From: Limonium bicolor | Lineage: Eukaryota; Streptophyta; Magnoliopsida; Caryophyllales; Plumbaginaceae | Assembly: GCA_023374045.1 (NCBI GenBank) | Contig: CM041777.1 | Location: forward strand, 86,732,300-86,796,299 | DNA length: 64,000 bases | Direction: 5' to 3' | In this document: positions 21,270 through 32,317 of the stretch, one piece after another | Numbering within the stretch: position 1 is the first letter of the stretch | How the letters are laid out: each line of letters opens with the position of its first letter | Program-made: the position numbers and the translations under genes | The notes under the pieces: model-generated | What the model saw: the letters and a program-made list of their open reading frames with translations, nothing else | Databases searched by the model: none | What the model was told of the DNA's origin: nothing

Positions 21270-24041
21270 TCAAAAACAACATAAACTAATAACTCTACTA
21301 ATATCCAAACCACCACCACTATACCCACCCCTACCATACTCACCACCACCATACCCACCCCCCCAGAACCACTACCAGCATGTCGTCCCCTGCCATCACC
21401 ACGCCCACCCCTCCCATCACCATGTCCTCCCCTCCCATCACCCGGTCCCCTCGCATCATCACCGCGCCCACCATCACCCCCACCACGACGCGCCTGCTCC
21501 ATGTGCCTACGGTACATACCCTCCCCTCTAGGCCTAAGGCCTCTGGTGCGATGCCCGCGATGTACCACTCCATGCCAGCACGAGGCTGGTTAGGGTTCCT
21601 GTGACGTGTGGCCGAATCAGGGGTGGTCGGGACATTAAGCCGGCAGTACTCAAAGGCCATCTCCAGCGTATCAGCCGCCCAGGCGGGGAAGCCGGTGGGC
21701 CAGCCCGGGTTGTTCTCCGGTGCGAGACTCATGATAAGCGGCGCTGTCTCATCCCAATACTGCAGTAAGGTATAAATGTGAAGTTAGTATTTAAAAACAA
21801 TTACAAACAAAAAAAATTAACAAGACTAAGTATTTACCTGGAGCTGATCCTCTCGTCGTGTACTGGGGCCACCGTCCGCTCCCAGGGGACGCACCTGAAC
21901 ATGAGAAACGCGCTGGAACCACCGGATGTAATCCGGGGCCACGGCCCATGGCATATCCGCACGTGCCAGAGGAAACCTCCACCGCTGGCCCTGTCGTGTT
22001 GTCCCACACGGCTGTCCCGTAGTCGTACGAAGCAAGGTACGTCTTCCCATGTCTGGGACGATAATGGCTGTCGGGTCTGATAGGCTGAGGGGGGATAGTC
22101 TGCATGTATCCAAACTGGCGCAGACACCGCTCGGGCATATACGGCTCAGCAATATCCAAGAACTGTATGGTGCCATAATACCGGGAGCGCGCCTGTGATA
22201 CGAGGGCACCCTCTGCCTCAAATGGCAGCCAAACAACCTACGTTTCATTTAATGGAAAACAATTAACAACTTAAATGAGAAACAATGTTTGACGATACGT
22301 TAACCGTCAACTTTTAATTACTACAATCGCTAAGCAACTCGTACCTCAGTAGAGGACATCATGTCCAGCCGTCCCCTCACGAAACGTAGCCTCTCATCGT
22401 CCATCAAATTCCTCGTGTAACGAGGCCACCTCGCCGCCGCCGGGGAGCAACCATCCCAGTCTGAAGGGGCTCCGGTCTGAACATGGGGAAGTACTCATAG
22501 ATCCAGCACTGCGGTGATCATCCGAAAACATTAGCCAACATAGTCAATCAACTTTACAATACTTAACTCGTGAGCTCACAATCAAGTTCTCACCTGAAAC
22601 AACGTCAGGCAACCAGCCAGCTGACGTGTATCCGCCCGGGAAGCGATGCCGAGCTGTCGGTACAGGTATGCCAGTGTCCCGGTCCCCCACGCATACAAGT
22701 GGACCCTACTAGGGTCACGGATCGGCCAGTAGGACGAGGGCATAACACGATCCCCGCCCTTGTCGATGATCAATGAGTGGGACACCAGCCACCAGAGGAA
22801 CGCCGTCGTCTCCTGAAGTGGGGTACAGTATGGACCGCCACAAGTATCATGAAGAGCTCGGTAACGTACCTGGCTCTTCTCCAGGAACCTACAGTCTATC
22901 AGCTCCTGCTGGTCCGCCGCGGCAAACAGCCGTAGGAAGTGGGGGATGAGAACATGTAATGGTGGGGCCGCTATGCCGACCCGGGCGCCATCCTCGGGCT
23001 GGTACGAAATCGCCATGCCAGTGATGGGGATACCCAAAATGTGGTAGACGTCGTGGAGAGTAATAGTCATCTCTCCGAATGGCATGTGAAAGGAGTTCGT
23101 GTCAGGCTGCCATCTCTCCACGAACGCTGAGAGGAGCGCGAGGTCAAAACAACCATGCGCTATGTCGACAAGATGCGCAAGTCCGCTATCCTCGACCGCT
23201 GCTAGAGACTCTGGGTGCCTCAATGTACTCGGAGTCCACGCCTCCAAATACTTCGTCTTAGGCTTGAAGCTAAGACATCCCTTCTCCTGTTGAATATTTA
23301 TGATTGAGTTCACACTATATTAACCATTTCCTAAACAATCTTAAATTTTATGGAATCTATTACCAGACGGGAAACATACCACTCCTCGCCACACGTCAAG
23401 CGCGACGTGACCACCGAAACTCGGGATCAAACTCGTATCCTGAGGGCCTCCGGGCACTGGAGTCTGCCCAAGCAACCAAGCATCAGCAGCCGGCATCTGC
23501 GCCACCCCCTCTGCCGGACCATGTACTGGGGACCGGCGACGACGGCGCACCCGTGTGGCCACCTCAGCAACCGGCTCATCTATGTCCTCGTCATCAGCGT
23601 CAGCCTCGTGATGACGTGCGTCTCCGGCCCCACTCTGTCCAGGAGTAGGCCAATCAGGACTATCAGACCTCACGACCAGCGTCCCATCGCCGATCAATGA
23701 GTCCAGATCCACACTATGCATCTGGTCCACCTCCTGCTCCTCCTCCTGCTCCTGCTGCTCCTCCTCCTCCTCCTCCCCCCCTGCTCCAGCTCAAACTCCG
23801 CCCGCATCCTCTCCTCACGGGCTCGTAGAAACTCAATCTCCCTACGCTTCCTGGACGAAGCTGTAGCGTACTGTGTACACCTCCTCTCTGCAGCAGCAGC
23901 AGCATCAGGCCCGCTCACACGAGGGTGTGATGAACTCTCGCCTCGGTCAGAAATCGACTTACCCTTACCCAGACCGAACCTACCTAGCAAACCCTTGCCC
24001 TTTCCTCCCGCCATCTGTTGTTTACCGTAGAATTTAGTCAT
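21270..24041 (-). CDS. Plant mobile domain (PMD) protein gene of the Mutator-like element, several frame breaks
   Basis: Minus-strand gene, probable exons 24041-23381, 23286-22594, 22508-22345, 22237-21838, 21759-21270. Exon 1 encodes a Lys/Gly-rich start ('GRFGLGKGK'), a coiled-coil-like 'RKRREIEFLRAREERMR' stretch and an acidic Glu/Gln run. Exon 2 encodes the plant mobile domain core, with 'LALLSAFVERW' and 'MTITLHDVYHILGIPITG', the signature shared with MAIN/MAIL-type proteins and many transposons. Exons 3-4 complete the domain. Exon 5 ends in an Arg-Gly-Gly-rich tail. Single-base frame breaks are needed at 23775-23781 (C7 on the plus strand), near 22470, near 21990, near 21560 and at 21358-21364 (C7). 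The role is unknown; PMD proteins are linked to gene silencing. It lies where mudrB lies in MuDR. The start could also be the ATG at 24014. Confidence 0.78.
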
Positions 24042-24185
24042 ACTATTTTTACAATTAGTCAAGACCGGTCGAGGTTAGTCAATACCGGTCATACATGCAT
24101 CTCAGTAGTTCAACGTCAAAAACAAATTCATACAAATCCTGGAACTGATTAAAACACGCATAATAGAGGTATACAATGTATGACC

Positions 24186-24980
24186 GCCCTAAGCAGAAAA
24201 ACGTCGTTACTCACGAAGTGCTACTCGTAAACCTTAATATTACGTACTTTAGAATAAATCACACATAACGCATGAAAATAATCAACAAAGTATATCATCG
24301 TAAAGTACACGAAGAGACAAACGCAACGGCGCAAACGGTTCGAAAAACGGAGCAATAACGAAGAAAATACAGCGGTTTGAAAAACAGGCGCCGGTGTCCT
24401 CTCTTTCTCCCGCGCGCCCGCGTGCTCCACGTCATCCGGGCGCCAGCGCCCGTCTTCATCCACCGCGCCAGCGCGCTCTCCGGCAACCCGGCGCCTGCGC
24501 CCCGCCTTCTTCACCGCGCCTGCGCGCCCTCACCGTAACCCGCGCCCGCGCGCCCTCCATCATCCCGCGCCAGCGCGCCATCTTCTTCCACCGCGCCTGC
24601 GCGCGCTCTTCCCTCCCCCGTTTCCGATTTCGTCTTGTTTTTCTTGCTAAATTGCTACTTTTACTACTATTCTACGCTAAAAAACTGTAAATTATGACAG
24701 AAAAGAACCTGATTTTGCAGATCGTACTAACAGAATGATGACTTGAGCACCGGCTTTTCTCCCGCTCCCGTTCCCGCTCCCGCTCCGGTTACCGCTTCTA
24801 GAGAGAAGTCAGAGAGAATTCTAGAGAGATAGAGAGTTTTGAGATTTTGAAATTTTGTGGAGAGATAATAGAGGGTAAAGGTGTATATATAGGAGAATTT
24901 AAGGGTAAGGGCAAAATGGTAAAGTTTTTTAAATTTCCGACTGAGCGAAGTGAAAACTCGACTGAGCGAACGAGTTCAGA
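24186..24980 (-). repeat. Right terminal inverted repeat region of the Mutator-like element
   Basis: Mirror of 15361-16219: inner conserved ~200 bp (24186-24389), a GC-rich block with gcgccagcgcgc and gcgcctgcgc words (24390-24620), a tandem cccgctcccgttcc stretch (24760-24790), and the outer 'ttccgactgagcgaag' repeats (24935-24971). Read on the minus strand it lies upstream of the mobile-domain gene, which probably starts transcription here. Confidence 0.78.
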
Positions 24981-25264
24981 AATATAAGAACAGACCCAAA
25001 GACACCAACGGTAATATTGTAAAAAAAACTGACAACTTACTTAAGTAACCATAACTTAAACTTAATTAATTAAATAGCTTTCCCATATATTAACAGTTCA
25101 TCTCACCAAAATTCCTCCGCTCCTCAAAATTTTAGCTCAGCTAATCTCTAATTCCAAGCGGCCAGTTCTTTGGTTGATCTAGACGAACTAGCAGGAATAT
25201 GTCTTGGTCGGGTGGTATAGCACAAAGATTGCAAGAGCTCTGACGAAGTATTTCTGGTAATTTT

Positions 25265-28200
25265 ATGGCTTTGTATCTTCAGCGGAGCAGTCGAAGCTGG
25301 TGGTTGGAGCGCATTCTGGCCTCCGTGGTGCCGCCGTTCCTATTACAATCCCGCAACTTGCGGTCCGAGGTCGCCTTGGAAGCTATAGCTAGAGCTTCTG
25401 AACACCGAACTCCCGCTGTGGCTCTGTACAACTACCCGTCGTTCTCGGGGGCGTTTTCGGCTCTCTTCGCTCACCTCTACCATTCAAAGCTCAACCTTCA
25501 ATGTCTCATCTTGCCTTTTCCTCCGTTGTTCCTTTCAGGTTCTTCCTTCTCTCTCACTACCATTCAAGGCGTTTTTTGTGTGCTCATGCTCGTTGAATGC
25601 CCAGAGTGAGGAGTGTTTGTATTTCTTCGCAGGGACGAGGATTTATGTTACGAAGGTCTTCAGAAATGCTATTTTCTAGATTTTGTCGGTCCGGAAGGAT
25701 TCGCTGTTGAGCTTTCTCGAAGAACTGGCTCTGAGTAAGCTCTTTGGTTCAATATTGTTTCTCTCGCCTATTCTTCTAGCAGCTTGGGCAAAACGACGAA
25801 GTAGAAGTTCTGCTCTCAGTTTGTTTAGAACCTGGAAATGCGCTTCCGGACGAACGCTCTGTCATCAATTTCTTTGGTGACTTTACTAGCTCAGATCAGA
25901 TGTCATTTGCTAATTTGATGTTTCATTCTTTTTGTTTCCGGTTATCTCTGTTCAGGGTCATCTGCTTTGATCATCGGAAACATGTGCTTCCGCGGATCCC
26001 GACCCCTGAGGACTGCCCTGATAAGTTTACCTTTTGTGTTTCCGTGGAGAAGAGTAGCTCCATTGCCGCATATGAATACTTCTCAAGTGAGCTCAGTCGG
26101 AGAATATCAACAAATGATATTGTGAGGGGACCATTCTTTTCTTTCTTTCATGTGCAATTTTAAATGATTAAAAATTGAACCAAACAAGTCTAATTTTGTT
26201 TAATGTCTTCCAGAATATCCAGGATGTAGAAAATAATCTGTTGAACCTGGAGGATCGAGACCGTGTAGAATCAATTTTGAAGTATGTCGAAGATGAAGAC
26301 CTGCGTCAATACAGGCTGCCTAATGTTCAGGCTTTTGGTATTGGACTTGGGAATGGCGGTCAAGGATGAATTGTATCAGTAACCCGCACATGTACAAGCA
26401 GGTTGGATTCTAGAACATATGTATTTGTTGAATTTTATCTCATTATTAATCCAACACCATAAAAGAAACCTTTCTAAATTTCATAACTTGATACACGTTT
26501 GCGCTGAATGCTCTTGTTGTGTGGTCTGATATTTGTAGTGAGTAGCTAGGTTGTCTGCATCCGTGTGGTTATATCTTTCTTTTTTTCAGTATGACATGGC
26601 TGACTAGTTTATTTGGCCTGAGTAAATAATTTAGTCACTTGCTTTCTCAATTTGTCAAAAACTTTGAGGCATCATTCATCTTGTTCTTCTACTAAGCATG
26701 TCCTGTTTGTGATATAATCTGATGATACACATAGTATTATAGTGAATAACTAGGCCTCTTATGTTAGTAACTGTTGCTTGTAGCTGCGTTAATGATTTCT
26801 TGATTATTGAGATGCTTTCCTTGTTATTTGTTGTTTAATCCTGTCTTACTGCAAGTCTGCAACCTTGCATTTGTAAAATAACTAATGAAATTGTTCACTG
26901 TCACAGCTACTGAACCTAAATTTGGAGGATCTAATAGCCAAGGGAAGATCTTATATTTCATCACAACAGGATGCCGCAAGAAACCTTCTTGATAATGTTT
27001 TCAGAGTTCAGCTAGGAAGAGGCCTTTATGGAGAGTGCCTGGTAATTTTACTTGCTCTATCTTCCATATCCTTAAGTATGTATGTGTGTACATATAGACT
27101 ATGTTGGGGTTATCCATTATATTGTTCATGCTATACTCATAGTATAAATCTGTATTGTTTCATGGTGATATTTTTTCTACAATGTTTTTCCGAGTTCTGA
27201 TCTATACTATAAAACATATCGTCATCGCTTGCACTTTCTCCTCTTATACTTCTTCTTAAACCCTGGCTCCTTTCTTGCAGCACCTGTCCATCACCTTCAG
27301 TTCTTGCTGGATTTATTGTGTCATTTTCACTGGTTTTGTCTTGGACTATGCAGAATGGTGTACCATGTATCTGCTATCTCCATGTATTAGCAGAGCTTTT
27401 TTTGCTGTTCTAGTTTCTAAAAGCATTGAGACTTGAGAGGTCTATCTTTCCATCTCTCTTATTCCTTCTTTAGTATTCTGACTGATGCTATATGAATTTT
27501 GTCTGTTAATTATCAGGGAATGAGAATTGACGGAAATTCACATCTGACTGATGAAATAGGTAAAGAACTTAGTTTGAGGAGTGCTGCAGCTGACTTGAGG
27601 TAGTTTACCTTGAACTTCCATTTCCAGTGTCCAGTTAAATTCAGAATCTTTCTTGTATCTATTCTACAAATTGATGAGACCCAACTTTAGGCTTGATCTG
27701 TTATAGGTTTGTGGACAGTTTTGAGACTAGAGGCAGGTGGAATGGGTGGTTTGGGTTGTCTAAGGGACAACTAGGAGGACCCTATTGTTTGCTATTTAAG
27801 GATTTGGATAGCTAAGGTTGGGATATCCAAAAAGAATATTCACATTTGGTCTCTTAGGAATAGGCACGGTTCCCCTGACTTCGCGGGATGTATTCCTGAT
27901 TTCTACCTTTCCTTTTTTATCTTACTCTGTTCAAGCATTTGGCTCTTATATTTCAATATATAAGCATACTTGAAGTTGGGTTTCTTGCTGTTGAGTCACC
28001 ATATTTAGGGTTTCTTCACAAACACAATCAGGTTGTTGATGGTTCATTCTTGTTATCGTTCTTATGAAATATTTTTGGCTACCAACCACAAACCCTTCAA
28101 TTATTCTGCACTTCCAGTACTTCTCATATATAATTTGGAGGTCAAAGCTTTCTCTGATCCCCATTGTGATGAAAACCCTATTATTTTCTATCATCAGGCC

Positions 28201-28505
28201 CATAGGAGCAGTAGTATATATGCAAAACGCTAAATTGAAAATGTGCTTGAGGACTACGGATAACACTACAGATACTGCTGAAATTGCTAAGGTACTGCTT
28301 ACACAGTTCACTTTTTCCTCCTCCTTCTACCTTCAGTTCGTGATAGGTTTGGTGTATCGTTCTATAAGGGCAGTTATCTGATCATCCTTAACCTTGCCTG
28401 TCATAGGCATATGGTGGTGGTGGTTCTGCAATTTCTAGCTCCTTTGTCATAAGGATGGATGAGTACAATCAGTGGCTTTCTGCTAATACAACAAAACAAG
28501 GGTAG
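25265..28505 (+). CDS. DHH/DHHA1-domain phosphoesterase-like gene, eight exons, degenerate
   Basis: Probable exons: 25265-25538, 25633-25734, 25956-26121, 26214-26401, 26907-27041, 27517-27599, 28198-28291, 28407-28505 (TAG). Nearly all have GT-AG borders and fit one protein of about 340-380 residues of the plant DHHA1-domain family, DHH phosphoesterase superfamily. Landmarks: 'GAFSALFAHLYHS' in exon 1, 'YFLDFVGPEGF' in exon 2, 'DHRKHVLPRIP' in exon 3, 'NCISNPHMYKQ' in exon 4, 'QLGRGLYGECL' in exon 5, 'GAVVYMQNAKLKMCLR' in exon 7 and 'SSFVIRMDEYNQWL' in exon 8. Two motifs differ from what I expect: 'CPDGAF' is 'SFSGAF' (metal-binding Asp lost) and 'DHHK' is 'DHRK'. Two frame breaks are implied, late in exon 1 and near 26345 in exon 4, each one missing base. 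It is either a recent pseudogene or an inactive homologue with sequencing errors. Confidence 0.75.
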
Positions 28506-28856
28506 AGGTATAGTCCATATACGTCTATTCTATAGTTTCTAATCTGCAGGCAAAGCTAATAATTACCTGGATGTGTTGAGATTTAATCACTACGAAATTG
28601 TTGTGGGAACTTAAAAATTTCATGGGTTGTAAAATGACCTTCCATTTGCTTTCTTGTGAGTATAGCACAATGTAACAATTATGGTGAATGATTGAAAGAT
28701 TCTTTTTTTCTTGAAATGGTTTCCTTGGATGACCATGGAGGAATATGAGTTTCTGTCACTTTATCAGTAAAACTGATTTTCTAGGATTTATCTAGTTCTG
28801 CATATGGTATGTGGAGTGTGCACCAAAGATAGTTGTGCTGCAAGTAGGCAACAACA

Positions 28857-29318
28857 ATTAGTGGAAGCCTTCGACCAATATGCTTTTGTATCGGGGAAAT
28901 TGCTAGTCCACAGTGTTCTCCATTGTTACCCTACCAAGTCAACCTTTAGTTCTTTATGCCAGAGGGAAATACGGTTAATTGCCATGAAGGCCACCCATGC
29001 ATCCAAGGAAGCTGATACAATGCATTTATATCGGCATCTAAAGACAAAAAGGTTGAAATTGTTCTTGACTGTAACCCAAGCATTATAGCTCTATGGTATC
29101 GGGTGGCATCATTCCATTTGCCCCTAGGAGGACTGGGACACTGATAATGGGAATACCTGATTGTTGATCCAAGTGACAATTGACCCAAGTGCACCTCCCA
29201 AGAAGAATAATTTTCACAGATTTTTAGTTTCTGTGCAAGTCAAGCGTTATCCGCAGGAAGTATCCTATCTTCACATATGTTTGTTATTGAGTGCAGAAGT
29301 CACCGTGCTGCACCAATG
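28857..29318 (-). pseudogene. Degenerate copy of the last oligopeptide-transporter exon
   Basis: It aligns along its length with the intact exon 32932-32318: the end near 28857, 'gttgctagt/ccacagtgttctcca' near 28900, 'tgcccctaggaggactggga' near 29118, 'caagtgcacctcccaagaag' near 29186. It has substitutions, stops and internal deletions (about 460 bp against 615 bp). It stops at 29318, where a copia LTR begins. It is part of a duplicated DHHA1-OPT block. Confidence 0.85.
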
Positions 29319-30505
29319 TGTTAATGCTCGATCTTTTGATTGTCAAACTCAAGCTGAGTCAAAGACTTAATTGGAAGAGTCTTGAATTGACTGAAGACGG
29401 CGAAGCACGTGAGGCAGCTAACTTAAGATAACCTGAGTTTATGACACAACTGGAAGAGGCTTGAACTGAGTTAAGGCGGTGGAGCGCATGAGGCGGTGAA
29501 TACAACATAAGTTGGTTATGATTCTGTGTTATCTTTAAGATAATATTTATATATCTCTAACTTAAGAGATATTCTTGGAACTTAGTATAAATACATAGCA
29601 CGAGGTATTATTAATGGAACGTTTTTTGAGAGAATAAAATTCGGCTACAAAGAGATCTTGTAATTGTGAGGCTTACAGGTATTTGAGATTCAATCGGGTA
29701 AAATGACAGAGATTGAATTACGTGTGTGGTAAGTCAAGAGAGTGTTCTTGACGTGATTTTTGTATACACAATTATGTGATTCTGTAACCTCAAGTTCCAC
29801 TTAAATTACTAAAGTTAAAAAATCTTTTCTACTTTTTGATCTTGTTCTTCGTGTGTCATATACTCATTAACACCAGTCACCGACTTAGGAAGACCCTTGG
29901 TATGGATTTGACAATTGGTATCAGAGCAAGGTTCCCTTTTTTGTGACGAAGATAAATCTTCAAGGGAATCGAAGATGAATTCCTACAATGTCAAACCACC
30001 AAAGCTCACAAAGTTCAACTACATGAGTTGGTGTGAGCAGATGGAGGATCAACTAATCTCAATTGATCATGATCTTTGGGATGTTGTGACTGCGAGAGAT
30101 CTCAAGCCTAAAGTTATAGGAGGAGGAATTTCGAAAGAAAAACCTAGAGCAAGCTGGGACGACAACGACAAGAAGCTGTTAAGTAAGAATAGACAAGCTC
30201 GAAGAGTTATAATGTCTTCACTATCTGATTATGATCAGCAGAAAGTTTTGGGTTTGCGAACTGCAAAAGAAGTATGGGTTTTTCTCAAAACAGCATATGC
30301 TGGAACAGATTCAATCTGAAAGGCTAAAGGAAAACAATTTAAGAGACAGTTGGATAACTTCAAGATGCAGGAGGCTGAGTTAATAACTCAGACTATGGAA
30401 AGGTTTGAGAACATTCCTGAGATCTCAAAGCTGTAAGAGTCACTCTTACTAATGATGTTATCAATGAGAGATGCCTTGATAGCTTGAGTAAGGATTGGCA
30501 AGATG
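29319..30505 (+). mobile_element. Truncated Ty1-copia element (5' LTR, primer site, gag)
   Basis: An LTR of about 595 bp (29319-29913, TG...CA) is followed by the tRNA-iMet primer site tggtatcagagc at 29916-29927 and then gag. It interrupts the transporter pseudogene: transporter homology stops at 'caccaatg' (29311-29318) and resumes near 30500 at 'aagatggaag'. No pol and no 3' LTR remain, so the 3' part was deleted together with transporter DNA. Confidence 0.82.
29975..30505 (+). pseudogene. Copia gag (UBN2-type) fragment
   Basis: The ATG at 29975 opens a typical copia gag N-terminus ('KPPKLTKFNYMSWCEQMEDQL', later 'KEVWVFLKTAYAG'). There is a TGA at 30317-30319, but homology continues past it ('FKRQLDNFKMQEAE') to about 30500. 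The expected zinc knuckle is absent because the fragment is cut. Dead. Confidence 0.8.
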
Positions 30506-30529
30506 GAAGAGCACATATAAACATGCCAT

Positions 30530-31120
30530 TATATACTTCTGCTTTCTGCGTGTATCAAAATAGGTAATTACCTAAAACCAGAAACATAGATCTCAGTGGT
30601 ATTTTCATGTAGTGGACTGGCCTAACTTGAAAACTCCAAGGAAAGAAACAGCCGGGCCGTGCTCCTATTTCTGAATACCTTGAAGCAGACATGGGCTATT
30701 TTGTCTTCCTGCGGAGTATGAACCCCATCATGTAATCTGTAATGATGTTTAGTGCTGGTGTCTGCATCGCATCTAGATTCTTTGCATCAACGTGGGCTAA
30801 AAAGACTTTAGAATGTTACCACTTCTATTTGGTGGCTCGGTTTAGGTTGCTGATGAAGACAATTTTAGGCTGAAGTGGAATCACTCGGCATAGAATAGAG
30901 TGTAGATGGTATACACCATGCTGTACGCAATAGTAATTAATGATGAGTGTATGTGATCCCTGTATGGGCTATGATACTGATTGGAAAAGTTAACGTAATT
31001 GCCATGACCAAAGCAAAGAGGAGGCCTCACCCAAGTGAGAGCTACAGCTGACACTACCAGGAAGGTATTTCATTATACTCCTTAAATCAGTTTTGCAAGA
31101 ATATCCTCCTATGCAGTGTG
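30530..31120 (-). pseudogene. Degenerate copy of oligopeptide-transporter exon 4
   Basis: It aligns with 33055-33490. Shared strings include 'agaaacatagatct', 'ggtattttcatgtagtg', 'aagaaacagc', 'ccccatcatgta' and 'accaggaaggtatttc'. The conserved KIPPR region is still discernible but frames are broken. Homology fades near 31120. No copies of transporter exons 1-3 were found on this side, so the duplicated block was truncated. Confidence 0.82.
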
Positions 31121-31930
31121 AGATTCAAAATCAGTTTTCAGTCTCGGTCTAGCTTGTATTGATTTCTTCACTAAGTGTAACAAGACTGGGTATCTAATGG
31201 TGCTAACTCTTGTAGGTTTCAATTGATGAGGAATTTTATGTGCTCGTGGTGTGCTAAAGTAGTTTAATCACTCTTAGTTTAGGATTTGGGAAACATTCTA
31301 GAGCATTGATGGGGAGTTACAAGAACTGAGCAAGCAAGGATGGTGAAATTTGTGCCTGGTCTGGGTCACAACAGACCCAGTTCAGGTCATGCCCTAATCT
31401 CCTTGAAAACTTGCATGCAGAGTCTCACGATGACTCCATTTTGGGATCATCATGAATGCCCGCGTCTCGACCACATTTGGTAGTGACCAAACACTTTTTC
31501 CTAAGTTGAATTCACACTGTGTCCTGATAGCCCTTGCTTGGGACCCCTACCCACGTTCATCTGGGTCTGGACAGAGCCTGTGGTGACCGAGACAATGCCG
31601 AGGAAATTCTAACTTTTTTCTATTTTTGTTCCGTTTAAATCCCTTTCCCCCTAATATCAAAACCATGAGAGAAAGACCAAAAGCTTTGACTTTCTAAAGG
31701 AATAGTAGGTGTTTTGAAGAGGAAGATTGAATGTTTAGGGGATTGTGGTTCTGTTCCATAGTGCATTGCAGTTTCTCTTTCCTGGAGTAGATTTCTTTGA
31801 CTTACGAAAGGTACCGCTTAAACGAATAAGATTTTCCTCTTTCCATATTCTTCTGGTCAGTGGTAGGTGCGATCGATAATTCTATATAGCTGGCTGTTAT
31901 TTAGATCATGGTTCACTTTGCTTGTGACAG
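31121..31930. other. No gene recognised
   Basis: Between the transporter pseudo-exon and the duplicated DHHA1 exon I see no coding homology and no terminal repeats. It may be DHHA1 intron sequence from the duplication. Confidence 0.4.
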
Positions 31931-32024
31931 GGCATATGGTGATGGTTCTGTGATTTCTCGCTCCTTTATCCTAATAAGAATGGATAACTACAATCAGTGT
32001 CTTTGGGCTAATGCTGAAATAAAG
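31931..32024 (+). pseudogene. Duplicated last exon of the DHHA1 gene
   Basis: It follows an acceptor (cag at 31928-31930) and reads 'AYGDGSVISRSF', then 'RMDNYNQCLWAN', clearly matching exon 8 at 28407-28505. The stop codon is lost (the tag at 28503 is tac here) and no other DHHA1 exon is present nearby. It converges on the intact transporter with a spacing (about 295 bp) similar to that of copy A (about 350 bp). Confidence 0.85.
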
Positions 32025-32317
32025 GTACAAATACTATCCATAAGCTTATGGTGTTTAGTGTTCCTATACTGAGTGTATTTATTGAGATTTTTGTTCCCTG
32101 CAAAATGGTTATAAGAACTGGAAGATTTGTTACTTGTAAACATGGAAAATAAAGTGAATACGCATTACTTTATTATATTTTGGATAGCAAATCTGAAATA
32201 TTTATATTACAATTCCGGTGAATAATGTAGAAAGACTGACTATCCAACTATTTAAACAGCCATGCTTCAGGTCTATAAACTTTCTCTAGAGAAAGTTAGG
32301 CAGCAAAAAGAAAACAA

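Larger units (their letters stand above)
15361..24980. mobile_element. Two-gene Mutator-like element with OTU protease and plant mobile domain cargo
   Basis: The ends carry inverted repeats: 'cacttcgctcagtcgg' with a second degraded 'cagtcgg' at the left (15366-15396), and the complement with two 'gactgagcgaa' blocks at the right (24937-24971). Homology between the ends extends inward in patches for about 800-860 bp, including a ~200-bp conserved stretch (16020-16219 and 24186-24389). Inside are a plus-strand MULE transposase reading towards an OTU protease, and a convergent minus-strand plant mobile domain gene. A 492-bp tandem repeat lies between them. I could not define the target-site duplication, so the outer limits are good only to about 10 bp. 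Confidence 0.85.

Noticed and set aside
21230..21568. Separate Gly-rich protein gene on the minus strand
   Set aside because: It reads as the RGG tail of the mobile-domain gene after a single-base frame break.
23716..24030. Plus-strand 104-codon Leu-rich ORF
   Set aside because: It is the antisense shadow of the Glu/Gln-rich first exon of the mobile-domain gene.
25784..25876. Additional DHHA1 exon between exons 2 and 3
   Set aside because: It is open in one frame, but exons 2 and 3 join in phase without it and homology needs no extra residues there.
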